Part shown: in pieces, positions 9,286 to 19,404 of the stretch | Numbering within the stretch: the stretch's first letter is position 1 | Layout of the letters: every line of letters begins with the position of its first letter | Assembly: GCA_947258805.1 (NCBI GenBank) | Contig: CAMYJV010000068.1 | Location: 1 to 26,694 of the forward strand | From: an uncultured Gammaproteobacteria bacterium | GTDB taxonomy: Bacteria; Pseudomonadota; Gammaproteobacteria; GCA-2729495 | Direction: 5' to 3' | Length of the DNA stretch: 26,694 nt | Notes under the pieces: generated by a model | Database searches by the model: none | Seen by the model: only the letters and a program-made list of their open reading frames with translations | Told to the model about the DNA's origin: nothing | Program-made: the position numbers and the translations under genes

Positions 9286-9314
9286 TCGGTAGCAGCCATG
9301 CCATCCGCTATAAT
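9286..9314 (+). promoter_or_regulatory. Sigma-70-type promoter for acnA
   Basis: A perfect TATAAT at 9309-9314 is followed by a C/G-rich discriminator (CCCGCG). The best -35 at a 17-bp spacing is TCGGTA at 9286-9291, which matches only three of six bases. The predicted start near 9321 leaves a leader of about 46 nt with a GGAG ribosome site before the acnA ATG at 9367. Confidence 0.6.
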
Positions 9315-9366
9315 CCCGCGCTCGCCGCAGCAGGGGTCGGCAAGCAAAACCACTACGGAGACAAAC

Positions 9367-12024
<2,658 letters not shown>

Positions 12025-12067
12025 AGGGCGGAGCCCGGCCTGCTGTCCCTACTAACTATCCCGACTT

Positions 12068-12073
12068 TATACT
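12068..12073 (+). promoter_or_regulatory. Possible -10 box for the small lipoprotein gene
   Basis: TATACT (five of six consensus) lies 30 nt before the ATG at 12103, in the 78-bp gap after acnA. No good -35 partner is seen. An AAAGAG ribosome site at about 12090 fits a transcript starting near 12080. Confidence 0.35.
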
Positions 12074-12102
12074 GGCGCAATTAATGAGCAAAGAGCCCCT
12101 GC

Positions 12103-12405
12103 ATGCGTAATTTTCTCATCGTCTTTGTGGCAGCCGGTCTGGCCAGCTGCGTGACACCCGTGTCCATGCCCCAGGCACCTACCGTCAGCAGCCCTGCCGC
12201 GCAACAGTGTGTTGATAATTGCCAGACGGATTACGCGCAGTGCGAACGGCCCTGCGGCATGGGGCCTGGCCGGCGCCTGGCCGCTAGCCGAGGGCCTGGA
12301 GTTCTTCCCGGGCAACCTGGTAGTCCGGCGCCACGGTCAAAGCCTTTTCAAAAGCCGCCCTCGCCTGGTCCGTGTCGCCGGCATCCCGATGCAGCCGGGC
12401 GATAA
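12103..12405 (+). CDS. Small Cys-rich lipoprotein, 3' end probably frameshifted
   Basis: The reading frame as it stands encodes 100 aa. Residues 1-15 are a lipoprotein signal with lipobox LASC (Cys16). The mature part carries a C-x3-C-x6-C-x3-C pattern (Cys36, 40, 47, 51: CVDNCQTDYAQCERPC). After residue 53 the sequence becomes Arg/Pro/Gly-rich and runs 122 nt antisense through the 3' end of the TPR gene, which looks artificial. An imperfect 11-nt tandem repeat at 12264-12285 sits at exactly this point. Removing one unit restores a TAG at 12285-12287, giving a 57-residue protein. The family is not recognised; its location would be the outer or inner membrane, periplasmic face. Confidence 0.5.
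   Translation: MRNFLIVFVAAGLASCVTPVSMPQAPTVSSPAAQQCVDNCQTDYAQCERPCGMGPGRRLAASRGPGVLPGQPGSPAPRSKPFQKPPSPGPCRRHPDAAGR
12264..12285. repeat. 11-nt imperfect tandem duplication
   Basis: Units GCCTGGCCGGC (12264-12274) and GCCTGGCCGCT (12275-12285) agree at the first nine positions and differ at the last two. Because 11 is not a multiple of three, the extra unit shifts the lipoprotein reading frame past its expected stop. It lies just beyond the stop codon of the TPR gene on the other strand, so that gene is unaffected. Confidence 0.7.
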
Positions 12406-13018
12406 ACAGCCAGGTCTCCGCCTCACCCCAGACGGGCGCTTCCGGGTCGGGAGATTGCCAGTTCGGAAACAGTTCTGCCGCGAGCTTGAGCCTTTCCATG
12501 GCTTTTTCCTTGTCGCCGCCGAATATGGCCGGGCGAAAGATCAGGCTCTGGGCGTCCTGGAGCAACACCCGGGGATTGCCGGAACCGAGCTTCAGCGCCT
12601 GCTGCAGCGCCTTGTTGGCGGACGAGCCCCGCGCGGCTGCACGCAACATGTAGAACTGGGCACTATTGCCGTAGCAGCTGGCATGAAGCGCGTGGGCTTC
12701 GGCAAGATCCGGGCGGCGCTTTACCAGCCCTTTCAGCGTGTCGATACAACTGTTCAGGAACGCCTTGGCCTTCTTCTTCGACGTGCCCGCGAACTGAGAT
12801 TGCCGATAGTCGACATAGGCGCGGTAATAATCTACCCAGTCTCCCTGGGCGTCATCCAGCTTTGCAGCAAATCCCGCCAGCGCATCACCGTTGCCCACCA
12901 ACACGGCCTCGTCGATACCATCGCGTAATGCCGTCACTTGCGTGGTTTGCTGGTCCAGCGCCAGCACCTGCCCGCCAGCCAACAGCAGGATGCCCCACCA
13001 ACGCGTTGTCCGTAACAT
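12284..13018 (-). CDS. Exported TPR-repeat protein
   Basis: 244 aa from the ATG at 13018; a GTG at 13030 is an alternative, but a GGAG site lies 11 nt before the ATG. Residues 1-20 (MLRTTRWWGILLLAGGQVLA) are a signal peptide, so the protein is periplasmic. The rest is helical. It includes degenerate tetratricopeptide repeats such as LVKRRPDLAEAHALHASCYG and, at the C-terminus, a clear TPR (ARLHRDAGDTDQARAAFEKA followed by LTVAPDYQ). TPRs mediate protein contacts; no enzymatic motif is seen. It diverges from tatD with 65 bp between the starts and converges on the small lipoprotein gene. Confidence 0.8.
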   Translation of the reverse strand: MLRTTRWWGILLLAGGQVLALDQQTTQVTALRDGIDEAVLVGNGDALAGFAAKLDDAQGDWVDYYRAYVDYRQSQFAGTSKKKAKAFLNSCIDTLKGLVKRRPDLAEAHALHASCYGNSAQFYMLRAAARGSSANKALQQALKLGSGNPRVLLQDAQSLIFRPAIFGGDKEKAMERLKLAAELFPNWQSPDPEAPVWGEAETWLFIARLHRDAGDTDQARAAFEKALTVAPDYQVAREELQALG

Positions 13019-13040
13019 CTCTGCGGTCACTCCAGTGCAC

Positions 13041-13046
13041 TAGAAT
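13041..13046 (+). promoter_or_regulatory. Possible -10 box for tatD
   Basis: TAGAAT (five of six) sits 37 nt before the tatD start in a divergent intergenic region and is part of the nine-base string CTAGAATCC, which also precedes mnmA. The -35 region is poor. Confidence 0.35.
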
Positions 13047-13083
13047 CCGTGGCGAAACTCTAACCGATCGAGGCCCCCGATTG

Positions 13084-13795
13084 ATGATGGAACAGCCCAT
13101 TGACCTGATTGACATTGGTGCGAACCTGACTCACGACAGTTTCGACCGCGACCGCGCCGAGGTGCTCGAACGCGCTGCCGCTGCAGGCGTGCGCCGAATC
13201 GTGGTCACCGGCACGACCGTAGCGGGCAGTCAGCAAGCCGCAGTGCTGGCTCGAAGTGCGTCCGGCCGCCTCTTTGCCACTGCCGGTGTGCACCCGCATC
13301 ACGCGTCCGAGCTGGATGCGTCTGCCATCGCCGAGCTGGCGACCCTCGCCACCGATGACCTGGTGGTGGCGGTGGGTGAATGTGGCCTGGACTATTTTCG
13401 CGACTACTCCCCCCGGGACATCCAGTGCGAAGCCTTCGCCGCCCAGTTGGGCATTGCGGTGCAGACCGGCAAACCCATCTTTCTGCACCAGCGGGATGCG
13501 CACGCGGATTTCGTCCATATCCTGCGCCGACGCATCGATGCCATTCGCGGTGGTGTGGCCCACTGCTTCACGGGCGGCCCGGACGAAATGCACGAGTACC
13601 TGGACATGGGCCTGCACATCGGCATCACCGGCTGGATCTGCGACGAGCGTCGCGGCCAGCACTTGCACGATATCCAACGAACCCGCTTACCTGCGCCACA
13701 TCCTGGATGCCACGGCTCGATGCATGGCTTGTGAACCGGCTGAGCTGGCGGCCGCGGCGACCCACAATACCGAACAGTTGTTCGGGCTGCCCTAG
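13084..13795 (+). pseudogene. tatD: TatD-family metal-dependent DNase, broken by internal deletion
   Basis: The first 197 codons match TatD well: IDIGANLTHDSFDRDRAEVL, TAGVHPHH, VGECGLDYF (metal Glu), FLHQRDAH (metal His), AHCFTGGPDEM (metal His) and GITGWICDERRGQH. After 13674 the frame is lost. A further 39 codons in the +1 frame (13676-13795, NEPAYLRHILDA to EQLFGLP) match the usual C-terminus. Compared with E. coli TatD, about 31 residues are missing between the two parts, i.e. about 92 nt, including the invariant ETDAPY segment with the catalytic Asp. Read straight on, the original frame stops at 13734. A restored gene would encode about 267 aa. The product as it stands should be inactive; an assembly deletion is the alternative. 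Confidence 0.85.
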
Positions 13796-14376
13796 TCCGC
13801 CATCAATCGGCCAACCTGTGCCGCCACCGCTTCGCGCCGCAGCCGGTCCCAGGCTTCGCGCAGGCCCGGCGCCTCACCGTCATCACGATTCTTGCGCAGC
13901 TCGTCGATCAGCGTATCCAGCGGCACGACGTGTTCGGGCAAACCCTTGGTGAAACGCGCGCGCGGTGTAAAGCTGACAATGCCTTGCACGTCAACGCCCG
14001 GCAGCAAGCGCCGGACCGCCGCCACCCGGTCGAGCATCGCGTGCTGTGGATTGGCGAATGTGAATCGCCGCCGAGCCGCCAGTACCGTCCAGTCCTGCAT
14101 CGCATTACTGCCGAACACGTGTCCTTCAACGTCGCGCAGGTCCAGCAGCATGACTCCGTCCGGCGTCAGCAGCGCATACTCGATGTGCAACTGGCCGTCT
14201 TCGCCGTCCGGCACGACGATACCCTCCAGCAGATCCAGGGCGGCAGCTCGCAGGCGCTGGCGCGGATCGCGGCGCCGCTGCCGACGCCACCACCAGAAGA
14301 CTGCCAGCAACAGCGCTACGGCGGCGGCAGCACTGCCGAAAACGCGCGGGTCGCTGAGGGTAGCCTGCCAGTTCAT
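13792..14376 (-). CDS. Membrane-anchored NERD-domain protein
   Basis: 194 aa. Residues 13-30 are one transmembrane helix followed by a strongly basic stretch (RRQRRRDPRQR). The cytoplasmic part resembles the nuclease-related domain (NERD): a core with IEYALLTPDGVMLLDLRDVEG (66-85), then W(T/V) and the late FTFANPQHAMLDRVAAVRRLL helix. In NERD proteins the strand after the Gly-Val usually carries D/E-x-K; here it is LDLRD with Arg, so nuclease activity is uncertain. Its stop codon (CTA on the plus strand, 13792-13794) interlocks with the tatD stop (TAG 13793-13795). It follows thrC by 25 nt on the same strand and is probably in that transcript. Confidence 0.6.
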   Translation of the reverse strand: MNWQATLSDPRVFGSAAAAVALLLAVFWWWRRQRRRDPRQRLRAAALDLLEGIVVPDGEDGQLHIEYALLTPDGVMLLDLRDVEGHVFGSNAMQDWTVLAARRRFTFANPQHAMLDRVAAVRRLLPGVDVQGIVSFTPRARFTKGLPEHVVPLDTLIDELRKNRDDGEAPGLREAWDRLRREAVAAQVGRLMAD

Positions 14377-14401
14377 TGCGACTCCGCCAGTGGCGTTGCA
14401 G

Positions 14402-15706
14402 CTAGAGGTGTGCCGCTAGGTCGGCGAGTTGGGCATCGATGGTTTCGAAACTCGACTCCCAGCCTAGCAACTCTGCCAGCTCGGGTGGGGACTCCACCGT
14501 AGTTCCCAGCAACGGTTCGACGATGGTGTCGAACTTCGCTGCGTGGGCCGTGGCCACGACGGCCCAGTGACCGCTGCGCCGCACTTCGTCGCTGAGCGTC
14601 CGATAGACGTGCAGCCCGGTAGCGGTGTGCGGACACCAGGCGACGTTGTGGCGCTGGAACTCATCACGAATGGTCGAGCGTATCGTTGCGTCGTCCACTG
14701 TATAGGCAGTGATTTCCCGCGCCACGGCGTCGGCATCCGCACCGACCAGGACTCGCAGGCGCTCCATGTTGCTCGGGTCGCCCACATCCATAGCCGAGGC
14801 CAGCGTGGCCACGCTGGGTCGCGGCGACCAGGTGCCGGAGCTGAGGAAATCCGGGATGGTCGTATTGGCATTGGTGGCAAATACGATGCGGTCGATGGGC
14901 AGGCCCATGCGCCGGGCCCACACGCAGGCGAAACCGTTGCCAAGATTGCCCGTCGGCACGATGAAACTGGTGGGCTTTCCCGTCTGCCGCCAGTAGGCCA
15001 GGCTCGCGCAGGCATAGTAGGCGGCCTGGGGCAGCAAGCGACCTACGTTAATGCTGTTGGCCGAGCACAGATTGTGACGCGCGTTGAGTGCCGGATCCGC
15101 AAAGGCGGCCTTCACGAGCCGCTGGCAGTCATCGAACTCGCCGCGCACCGCCAGCGACAGCACGTTCTCGCCCCAGCAGGTCAACTGGTGCTGCTGGCGC
15201 GGCGATACCCGACCTTCCGGGAACAACACGACGACTCGCAGGCCCGCGCGCCGGTGAAACGCCGCCGCTACCGCGCCGCCTGTATCACCCGATGTGGCTA
15301 CGAGGATGGTAACGGGCGGCGTCGCGAATTTCCCGTGCGCAATGATGCGCGCCATCGTCGCCGCTAGAAACCGCGCACCCACGTCTTTGAAGGCCGCCGT
15401 GGGGCCGTGAAACATTTCCAGCACTGACAGCGGCTCGGCACCGGTCTCCAGGGGCCGCAGCGGCACTGGAAAATTCAGCGCATCGCGGCAGATATCGGCC
15501 AGTTCGTCCTCCAGGGACGTGCCGTCGAAGAAAGCTTGCAGGAGCTTCGTCGCGATGTCGGGGAATTCGTCCAGCCCGGCGAAATCGGCCGGCGAGAAAT
15601 GCGGCAGGGAAGCCGGGACGTACAGTCCACCGTCCGGGGCGGTGCCACTCATGATGGCCTGCTCGAGCCTGACCGGGGGACCCTCGCGAGTGCTGAGAAA
15701 TTCCAC
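14402..15706 (-). CDS. thrC: Threonine synthase
   Basis: 434 aa. A PLP enzyme converting O-phosphohomoserine to threonine. The PLP lysine is Lys107 in FHGPTAAFKDVGARFLA. The glycine-rich phosphate loop appears as ATSGDTGGAVAAAF, and VPTGNLGNGFACVWARRMG is also typical. The start is a GTG at 15706, two bases after the thrA stop (TGA-TC-GTG), which implies translational coupling to thrA. Homoserine kinase, which makes its substrate, is not in this operon. Confidence 0.96.
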   Translation of the reverse strand: MEFLSTREGPPVRLEQAIMSGTAPDGGLYVPASLPHFSPADFAGLDEFPDIATKLLQAFFDGTSLEDELADICRDALNFPVPLRPLETGAEPLSVLEMFHGPTAAFKDVGARFLAATMARIIAHGKFATPPVTILVATSGDTGGAVAAAFHRRAGLRVVVLFPEGRVSPRQQHQLTCWGENVLSLAVRGEFDDCQRLVKAAFADPALNARHNLCSANSINVGRLLPQAAYYACASLAYWRQTGKPTSFIVPTGNLGNGFACVWARRMGLPIDRIVFATNANTTIPDFLSSGTWSPRPSVATLASAMDVGDPSNMERLRVLVGADADAVAREITAYTVDDATIRSTIRDEFQRHNVAWCPHTATGLHVYRTLSDEVRRSGHWAVVATAHAAKFDTIVEPLLGTTVESPPELAELLGWESSFETIDAQLADLAAHL

Positions 15707-15708
15707 GA

Positions 15709-18201
15709 TCAGCGACTCGCGCCGAGGTACGCCGCTAACCGCAGCAGGTCAGCGAAGACCCCCGCAGCGGTGACCGCCGGGCCGGCACCCGGACCCTGCA
15801 CCACCAGCGGGTTGTCGCTATAGCGTCGCGACACGTAGCGCACGATATTGTCCGTCAGGTTCATGCGGGCAAACGGGTGCGCCACTGGCAAGGCTTCCAG
15901 TCGCACGGATGCGCCATGCTCCCGGCTGAGCCGACCCACATAGCGCAGCACCTGCCCGGCATCGGACGCCGCTTGCCAGCGCTCGCGCATGGCGGCGTCA
16001 TGGGCAGGCAAGGCATCCAGGAATTCGTCGATGGTGCCGCTGCTCAGGTCGACCGGCACCAGGCTTTCCACGTCCAGGTCTTCCAGTTCGAGGCGCTGGC
16101 CCATTTCACGCGCCAGGATGATGAGCTTGCGCGCAACATCCATGCCCGACAGGTCGTCGCGCGGATCGGGTTCCGTGTAACCGCTGTCCCTGGCCTGGCG
16201 AACAATGGCCGAAAACGGCTCGCTGCCGTCATACACGTTGAACAGGTAGGCCAGGGTCCCGGAAAAAATCCCTTCGATACTGACAATGTCGTCGCCTGTC
16301 TGGCGCAAATCCCGCAGCGTATCGATGATAGGCAGCGCGGCACCCACGGTCGTCTCATAAAGAAAACGGGCGTTGTGCCTGCGTCGCACCGCATGCAGTT
16401 CGTCGTAGACCGCGAGGCTCCCGCTGGCGGCCTTTTTATTGGGTGTAACCACATGCACGCCCTGCCGGAACCAGTCGAGATATCGACCCGCGACATCATC
16501 GCTCGCACTGCAGTCAACCATCACCGCGTGCGGCAGGTGTTCGGCATTCACGTGGGCCGTAAAGCGCGCCCAGTCCAGGGCTTCGGCACCAGCCTTGAAT
16601 TCCGCCCGCCAGTTCCCGAGGTCCACGGCAGGCTCGGCCAGCAACATCTGGCTGGAAGTCGCAATGCCCCGCACGCGGAAATCCAGGCCGAAGTTAGCCC
16701 GCAGGGCCTTCGCCTGCGCCGCCATCTGCTCCAGCAGCACCGCGCCCACGTTGCCTGGCCCGATGAGCCCCACCGACAGCGTCTCGGCCGACAGGTAGAA
16801 CCCGGAGTGCGCGGCGCGCAGTGCGCGCGTCGCGTCGTCGGCGTCGACTACGGCCGATATATTGCGCTCGGAAGAGCCTTGGGCGATGGCACGCACGTTG
16901 ATGCCGGCCCGCCCCAGGGTACTGAAGAACTTCGCCGCCAGGCCCGGCATTCCCGCCATCCCGTCGCCCACCACCGCGATGATGCTGCAATCGTGCTGGA
17001 CCTCGACGCTCTGAACCTGGCCCTGCTCGAGTTCTGCGGCGAAGGCCCGCCGAACGACCTGCTCAACCGCCGCAGAATTGCGTTCGGGCACTGCAAAGCA
17101 GATGGAGTGCTCGGAACTCGCCTGGGAAATCAGGATCACGGAAATCCCGGACTCGCGAAGGGCGCCGAACAGCCGGTCCGCGGTGCCCGGCACGCCAATC
17201 ATGCCGGCGCCTTCCAGGTTTACCAGTGAGACTCCGCCGATCGAGGTAATGCCCTTGATCTGGGTGCTGCTCTCGCCATCACCGCTGATGCACGATCCCG
17301 GCGCCTCGGGGTTGAAGGTATTGCGAATCCAGATCGGGATCGCGTGCTCGACTGCCGGCGCCATGGTCTGCGGGTGAATGACCTTGGCGCCGAAGTAGGC
17401 GAGTTCCATGGCCTCGTTGTAAGACAGCTGATGGATGACCGCTGCCTCCGGGACCCGGCTGGGGTCGGCGCTCAGCACGCCGTCGACATCGGTCCAGATG
17501 CTGATGCTGCCGGCCTTCAGCAGGGCGCCCACGATGGACGCAGAAAAATCGCTGCCGTTGCGGCCGAGGGTCGTGTGCAGGCCGGCGTCGTCCGACGCGA
17601 TAAAACCGGTAATGACGCTAATGCCGTCGGCGGGCGCCGGAAAATGCTGCCTGGCATTGGCCTGCGAAGCCTCCCACAACACGGCTGGCCCCATCTCGCG
17701 CTGCTCTACCACGATCAGCCGGCGGGCATCCAGCCAGCGCACTTCGGTCGCACAGTCGCGGGCCGCAGCCTGGCGCCGCAGGTAAGCAGTCAGCAGACGA
17801 GACGACCAGAGCTCGCCGTATCCGGCTACCAGGTCCCGGCTGCGGTCGGCCGCCGAGCGCACCAGGGAAATAGCGTGCAGCACGTCGGACGCATCGCCGA
17901 GGTCGGCCCGGAAGGCATCGAGCACCTCGACCGCGGCCGGATCTTCGCCGAGGAGTTCGTCCACCGCTGCTGCATAGCGAGCCGAGATGGCTTCGAGGCC
18001 GGGCGCAATGTCATCCGGCCCCTGCTCTGCGGTGGTTACCAGCCCGAGCAGCCCATCGGTCATCCCGCCCATGGCTGATACCACCACGGCGATGGGCGCC
18101 GGACTGGCAGCCAGCAGGATATCGGCGACCTGCCGGAAACAGGCCGGGTCGGCAAGGCTAGAGCCGCCGAATTTGTGGACTTGCCAGTGATCCCTGCCCA
18201 T
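15709..18201 (-). CDS. thrA: Bifunctional aspartokinase / homoserine dehydrogenase I
   Basis: 830 aa from the ATG at 18201 (E. coli ThrA is 820). It catalyses the first and third steps of threonine synthesis. The kinase domain begins with VHKFGGSSL (residues 8-16) and contains TTLGRNGSDFSASIVGA and the YFGAKVIHP block. Two ACT regulatory domains follow (about 320-460), with GISVILISQASSEHSICFAV and GINVRAIAQGSSERNISAVV, where threonine normally gives feedback inhibition. The NAD(P)-binding motif GLIGPGNVG starts the dehydrogenase near residue 470, followed by DCSASDDVA and VVTPNKKA. Longer in-frame starts upstream translate poorly conserved sequence. No Thr/Ile-rich leader peptide is seen upstream, so E. 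coli-style attenuation is not supported. Confidence 0.97.
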   Translation of the reverse strand: MGRDHWQVHKFGGSSLADPACFRQVADILLAASPAPIAVVVSAMGGMTDGLLGLVTTAEQGPDDIAPGLEAISARYAAAVDELLGEDPAAVEVLDAFRADLGDASDVLHAISLVRSAADRSRDLVAGYGELWSSRLLTAYLRRQAAARDCATEVRWLDARRLIVVEQREMGPAVLWEASQANARQHFPAPADGISVITGFIASDDAGLHTTLGRNGSDFSASIVGALLKAGSISIWTDVDGVLSADPSRVPEAAVIHQLSYNEAMELAYFGAKVIHPQTMAPAVEHAIPIWIRNTFNPEAPGSCISGDGESSTQIKGITSIGGVSLVNLEGAGMIGVPGTADRLFGALRESGISVILISQASSEHSICFAVPERNSAAVEQVVRRAFAAELEQGQVQSVEVQHDCSIIAVVGDGMAGMPGLAAKFFSTLGRAGINVRAIAQGSSERNISAVVDADDATRALRAAHSGFYLSAETLSVGLIGPGNVGAVLLEQMAAQAKALRANFGLDFRVRGIATSSQMLLAEPAVDLGNWRAEFKAGAEALDWARFTAHVNAEHLPHAVMVDCSASDDVAGRYLDWFRQGVHVVTPNKKAASGSLAVYDELHAVRRRHNARFLYETTVGAALPIIDTLRDLRQTGDDIVSIEGIFSGTLAYLFNVYDGSEPFSAIVRQARDSGYTEPDPRDDLSGMDVARKLIILAREMGQRLELEDLDVESLVPVDLSSGTIDEFLDALPAHDAAMRERWQAASDAGQVLRYVGRLSREHGASVRLEALPVAHPFARMNLTDNIVRYVSRRYSDNPLVVQGPGAGPAVTAAGVFADLLRLAAYLGASR

Positions 18202-18301
18202 TGCCCCGGACCGCTCTCCATTGAGTCGCGCGGGTCCCGGCCCGCAGCGCGCGCAAAGCGGGCAATGATAACCCCACGCGTGCTCGCATAGGAGCCCGAC
18301 A

Positions 18302-18330
18302 TTGCAATGCAGCCCCCGGCGGCGAATAAT
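18302..18330 (+). promoter_or_regulatory. Sigma-70-type promoter for the HNH nuclease gene
   Basis: TTGCAA (18302-18307, four of six) and AATAAT (18325-18330, five of six) are separated by 17 bp. The predicted start near 18337 leaves a short leader with the AGAGG ribosome site at 18344-18348, five bases before the ATG at 18354. This is the best-formed -35/-10 pair in the window. Confidence 0.6.
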
Positions 18331-18353
18331 CTCCGGCCACTCAAGAGGTGCAC

Positions 18354-19358
18354 ATGCCAAAACTGTTCGTCGCGCCCACCGAGGACTCTCGCTCCCGGAA
18401 AGACCTGGAGCGGTCGGTCGTCCAATCAGTCGATCGGAAGACGGTGATTGGCAGCTTCAGCGACGCGACCTATCCTGAACTGATCGATATCGAGCGCCGC
18501 GGCCGCGGTTTTTACGCCTGGGGCCTGTCCAACCGTCCGGAATTCGTCGAGGCCTGGTTTCAGATGGGTCGCGGCGATTGCGTGCTGGTTGTCTACAACG
18601 GGAACTATCACCACTTCGCGAAAGTCATCGGTCGCTACAACAATGAAACCGCCGCCCGCGCCATCTGGGACACCGCCAGCGAAGAGCCGGCCCGCGAACT
18701 GCTGTTTTTCCTGTCGGAGCCGATACCGCTGTCACTGCCCTGTGACCAGCTCACGGACTATCTACCCGCAGAATACCCGGAGTTCCAGCGCGTGGATGAC
18801 CAGGTCCTTGACCGAATCGAGGCGGATTTCACGACGGTGGATCGTTTTGTCCGCCGCCGGCTGCTGAACACGGGGGCCGGCGGGCCGATTCTCGACATGA
18901 GCGGCATCATTCAACTGACCGAGCGCGACCAGGAGAAACTTCAGTCCTTCAAGAACGCCAGCAGCAAGGAAGCCCGCAACCAGGTGGTCGAAGGCATTAT
19001 CCGCCGCCGCGGCCACCCGGAGTTCCGCAAGCGCCTGCTGGCCGCATACGACTACAAGTGCGCGATCACCAGCTGTGATGCGCCCGATGCACTGGAAGCC
19101 GCTTACATCGTGCCGTACCGTGGCCGATTGACGAACGATCCCAGCAACGGCCTGCTCCTCCGGGCAGACCTCCACACGCTGTTCGATCTCGGCAAGATCG
19201 CGGTAGACACGCGCAATCTCACCGTCATCATCGCCGACGACATGCTCGACACGAACTACCGGATACTGGCCGGCCGCCCGCTGCGCTACCCTCAGGAGGA
19301 GTCTCAGCGCCCGAGCACCGACTCCCTGGATCTGCACCGGCGGCTCGCCGGCCTCTGA
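18354..19358 (+). CDS. EVE/PUA-like plus HNH nuclease, first HNH histidine replaced by tyrosine
   Basis: 334 aa. Residues about 45-130 look like an EVE/PUA-superfamily module (FYAWGLSNRPEFVEAWFQMG, then YHHFAKVIGRYNN, AIWDTAS, ELLFFLSEP), the type that reads modified bases. Residues 222-290 are an HNH_2-type nuclease domain: FRKRLLAAYDYKCAITSC with Cys236 and Cys241, LEAAYIVPYRG, NGLLLRADLHTLFDLGKIAVD. In this family the segment is normally LEAAHI-x-P. Here the His is Tyr251 (codon TAC at 19104-19106), while Asn265 and His274 remain. The architecture resembles EVE-HNH modification-dependent (type IV-like) enzymes such as VcaM4I. No methylase partner is nearby. Cleavage may be lost while DNA binding remains. 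Confidence 0.75.
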   Translation: MPKLFVAPTEDSRSRKDLERSVVQSVDRKTVIGSFSDATYPELIDIERRGRGFYAWGLSNRPEFVEAWFQMGRGDCVLVVYNGNYHHFAKVIGRYNNETAARAIWDTASEEPARELLFFLSEPIPLSLPCDQLTDYLPAEYPEFQRVDDQVLDRIEADFTTVDRFVRRRLLNTGAGGPILDMSGIIQLTERDQEKLQSFKNASSKEARNQVVEGIIRRRGHPEFRKRLLAAYDYKCAITSCDAPDALEAAYIVPYRGRLTNDPSNGLLLRADLHTLFDLGKIAVDTRNLTVIIADDMLDTNYRILAGRPLRYPQEESQRPSTDSLDLHRRLAGL

Positions 19359-19404
19359 CCACCACGGCCTTGCGCCCGGCGCCACCCCCGGCAACAATCC
19401 CGGC

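Noticed and set aside
15877..17229. A 450-codon open frame on the plus strand opposite thrA
   Set aside because: Antisense to the well-conserved ThrA dehydrogenase and ACT domains; the translation shows no recognisable domain.
18202..18353. A threonine-operon attenuator (leader peptide plus terminator) upstream of thrA
   Set aside because: No Thr/Ile-rich short frame and no terminator hairpin with a T-run on the minus strand; only weak promoter-like strings were found.
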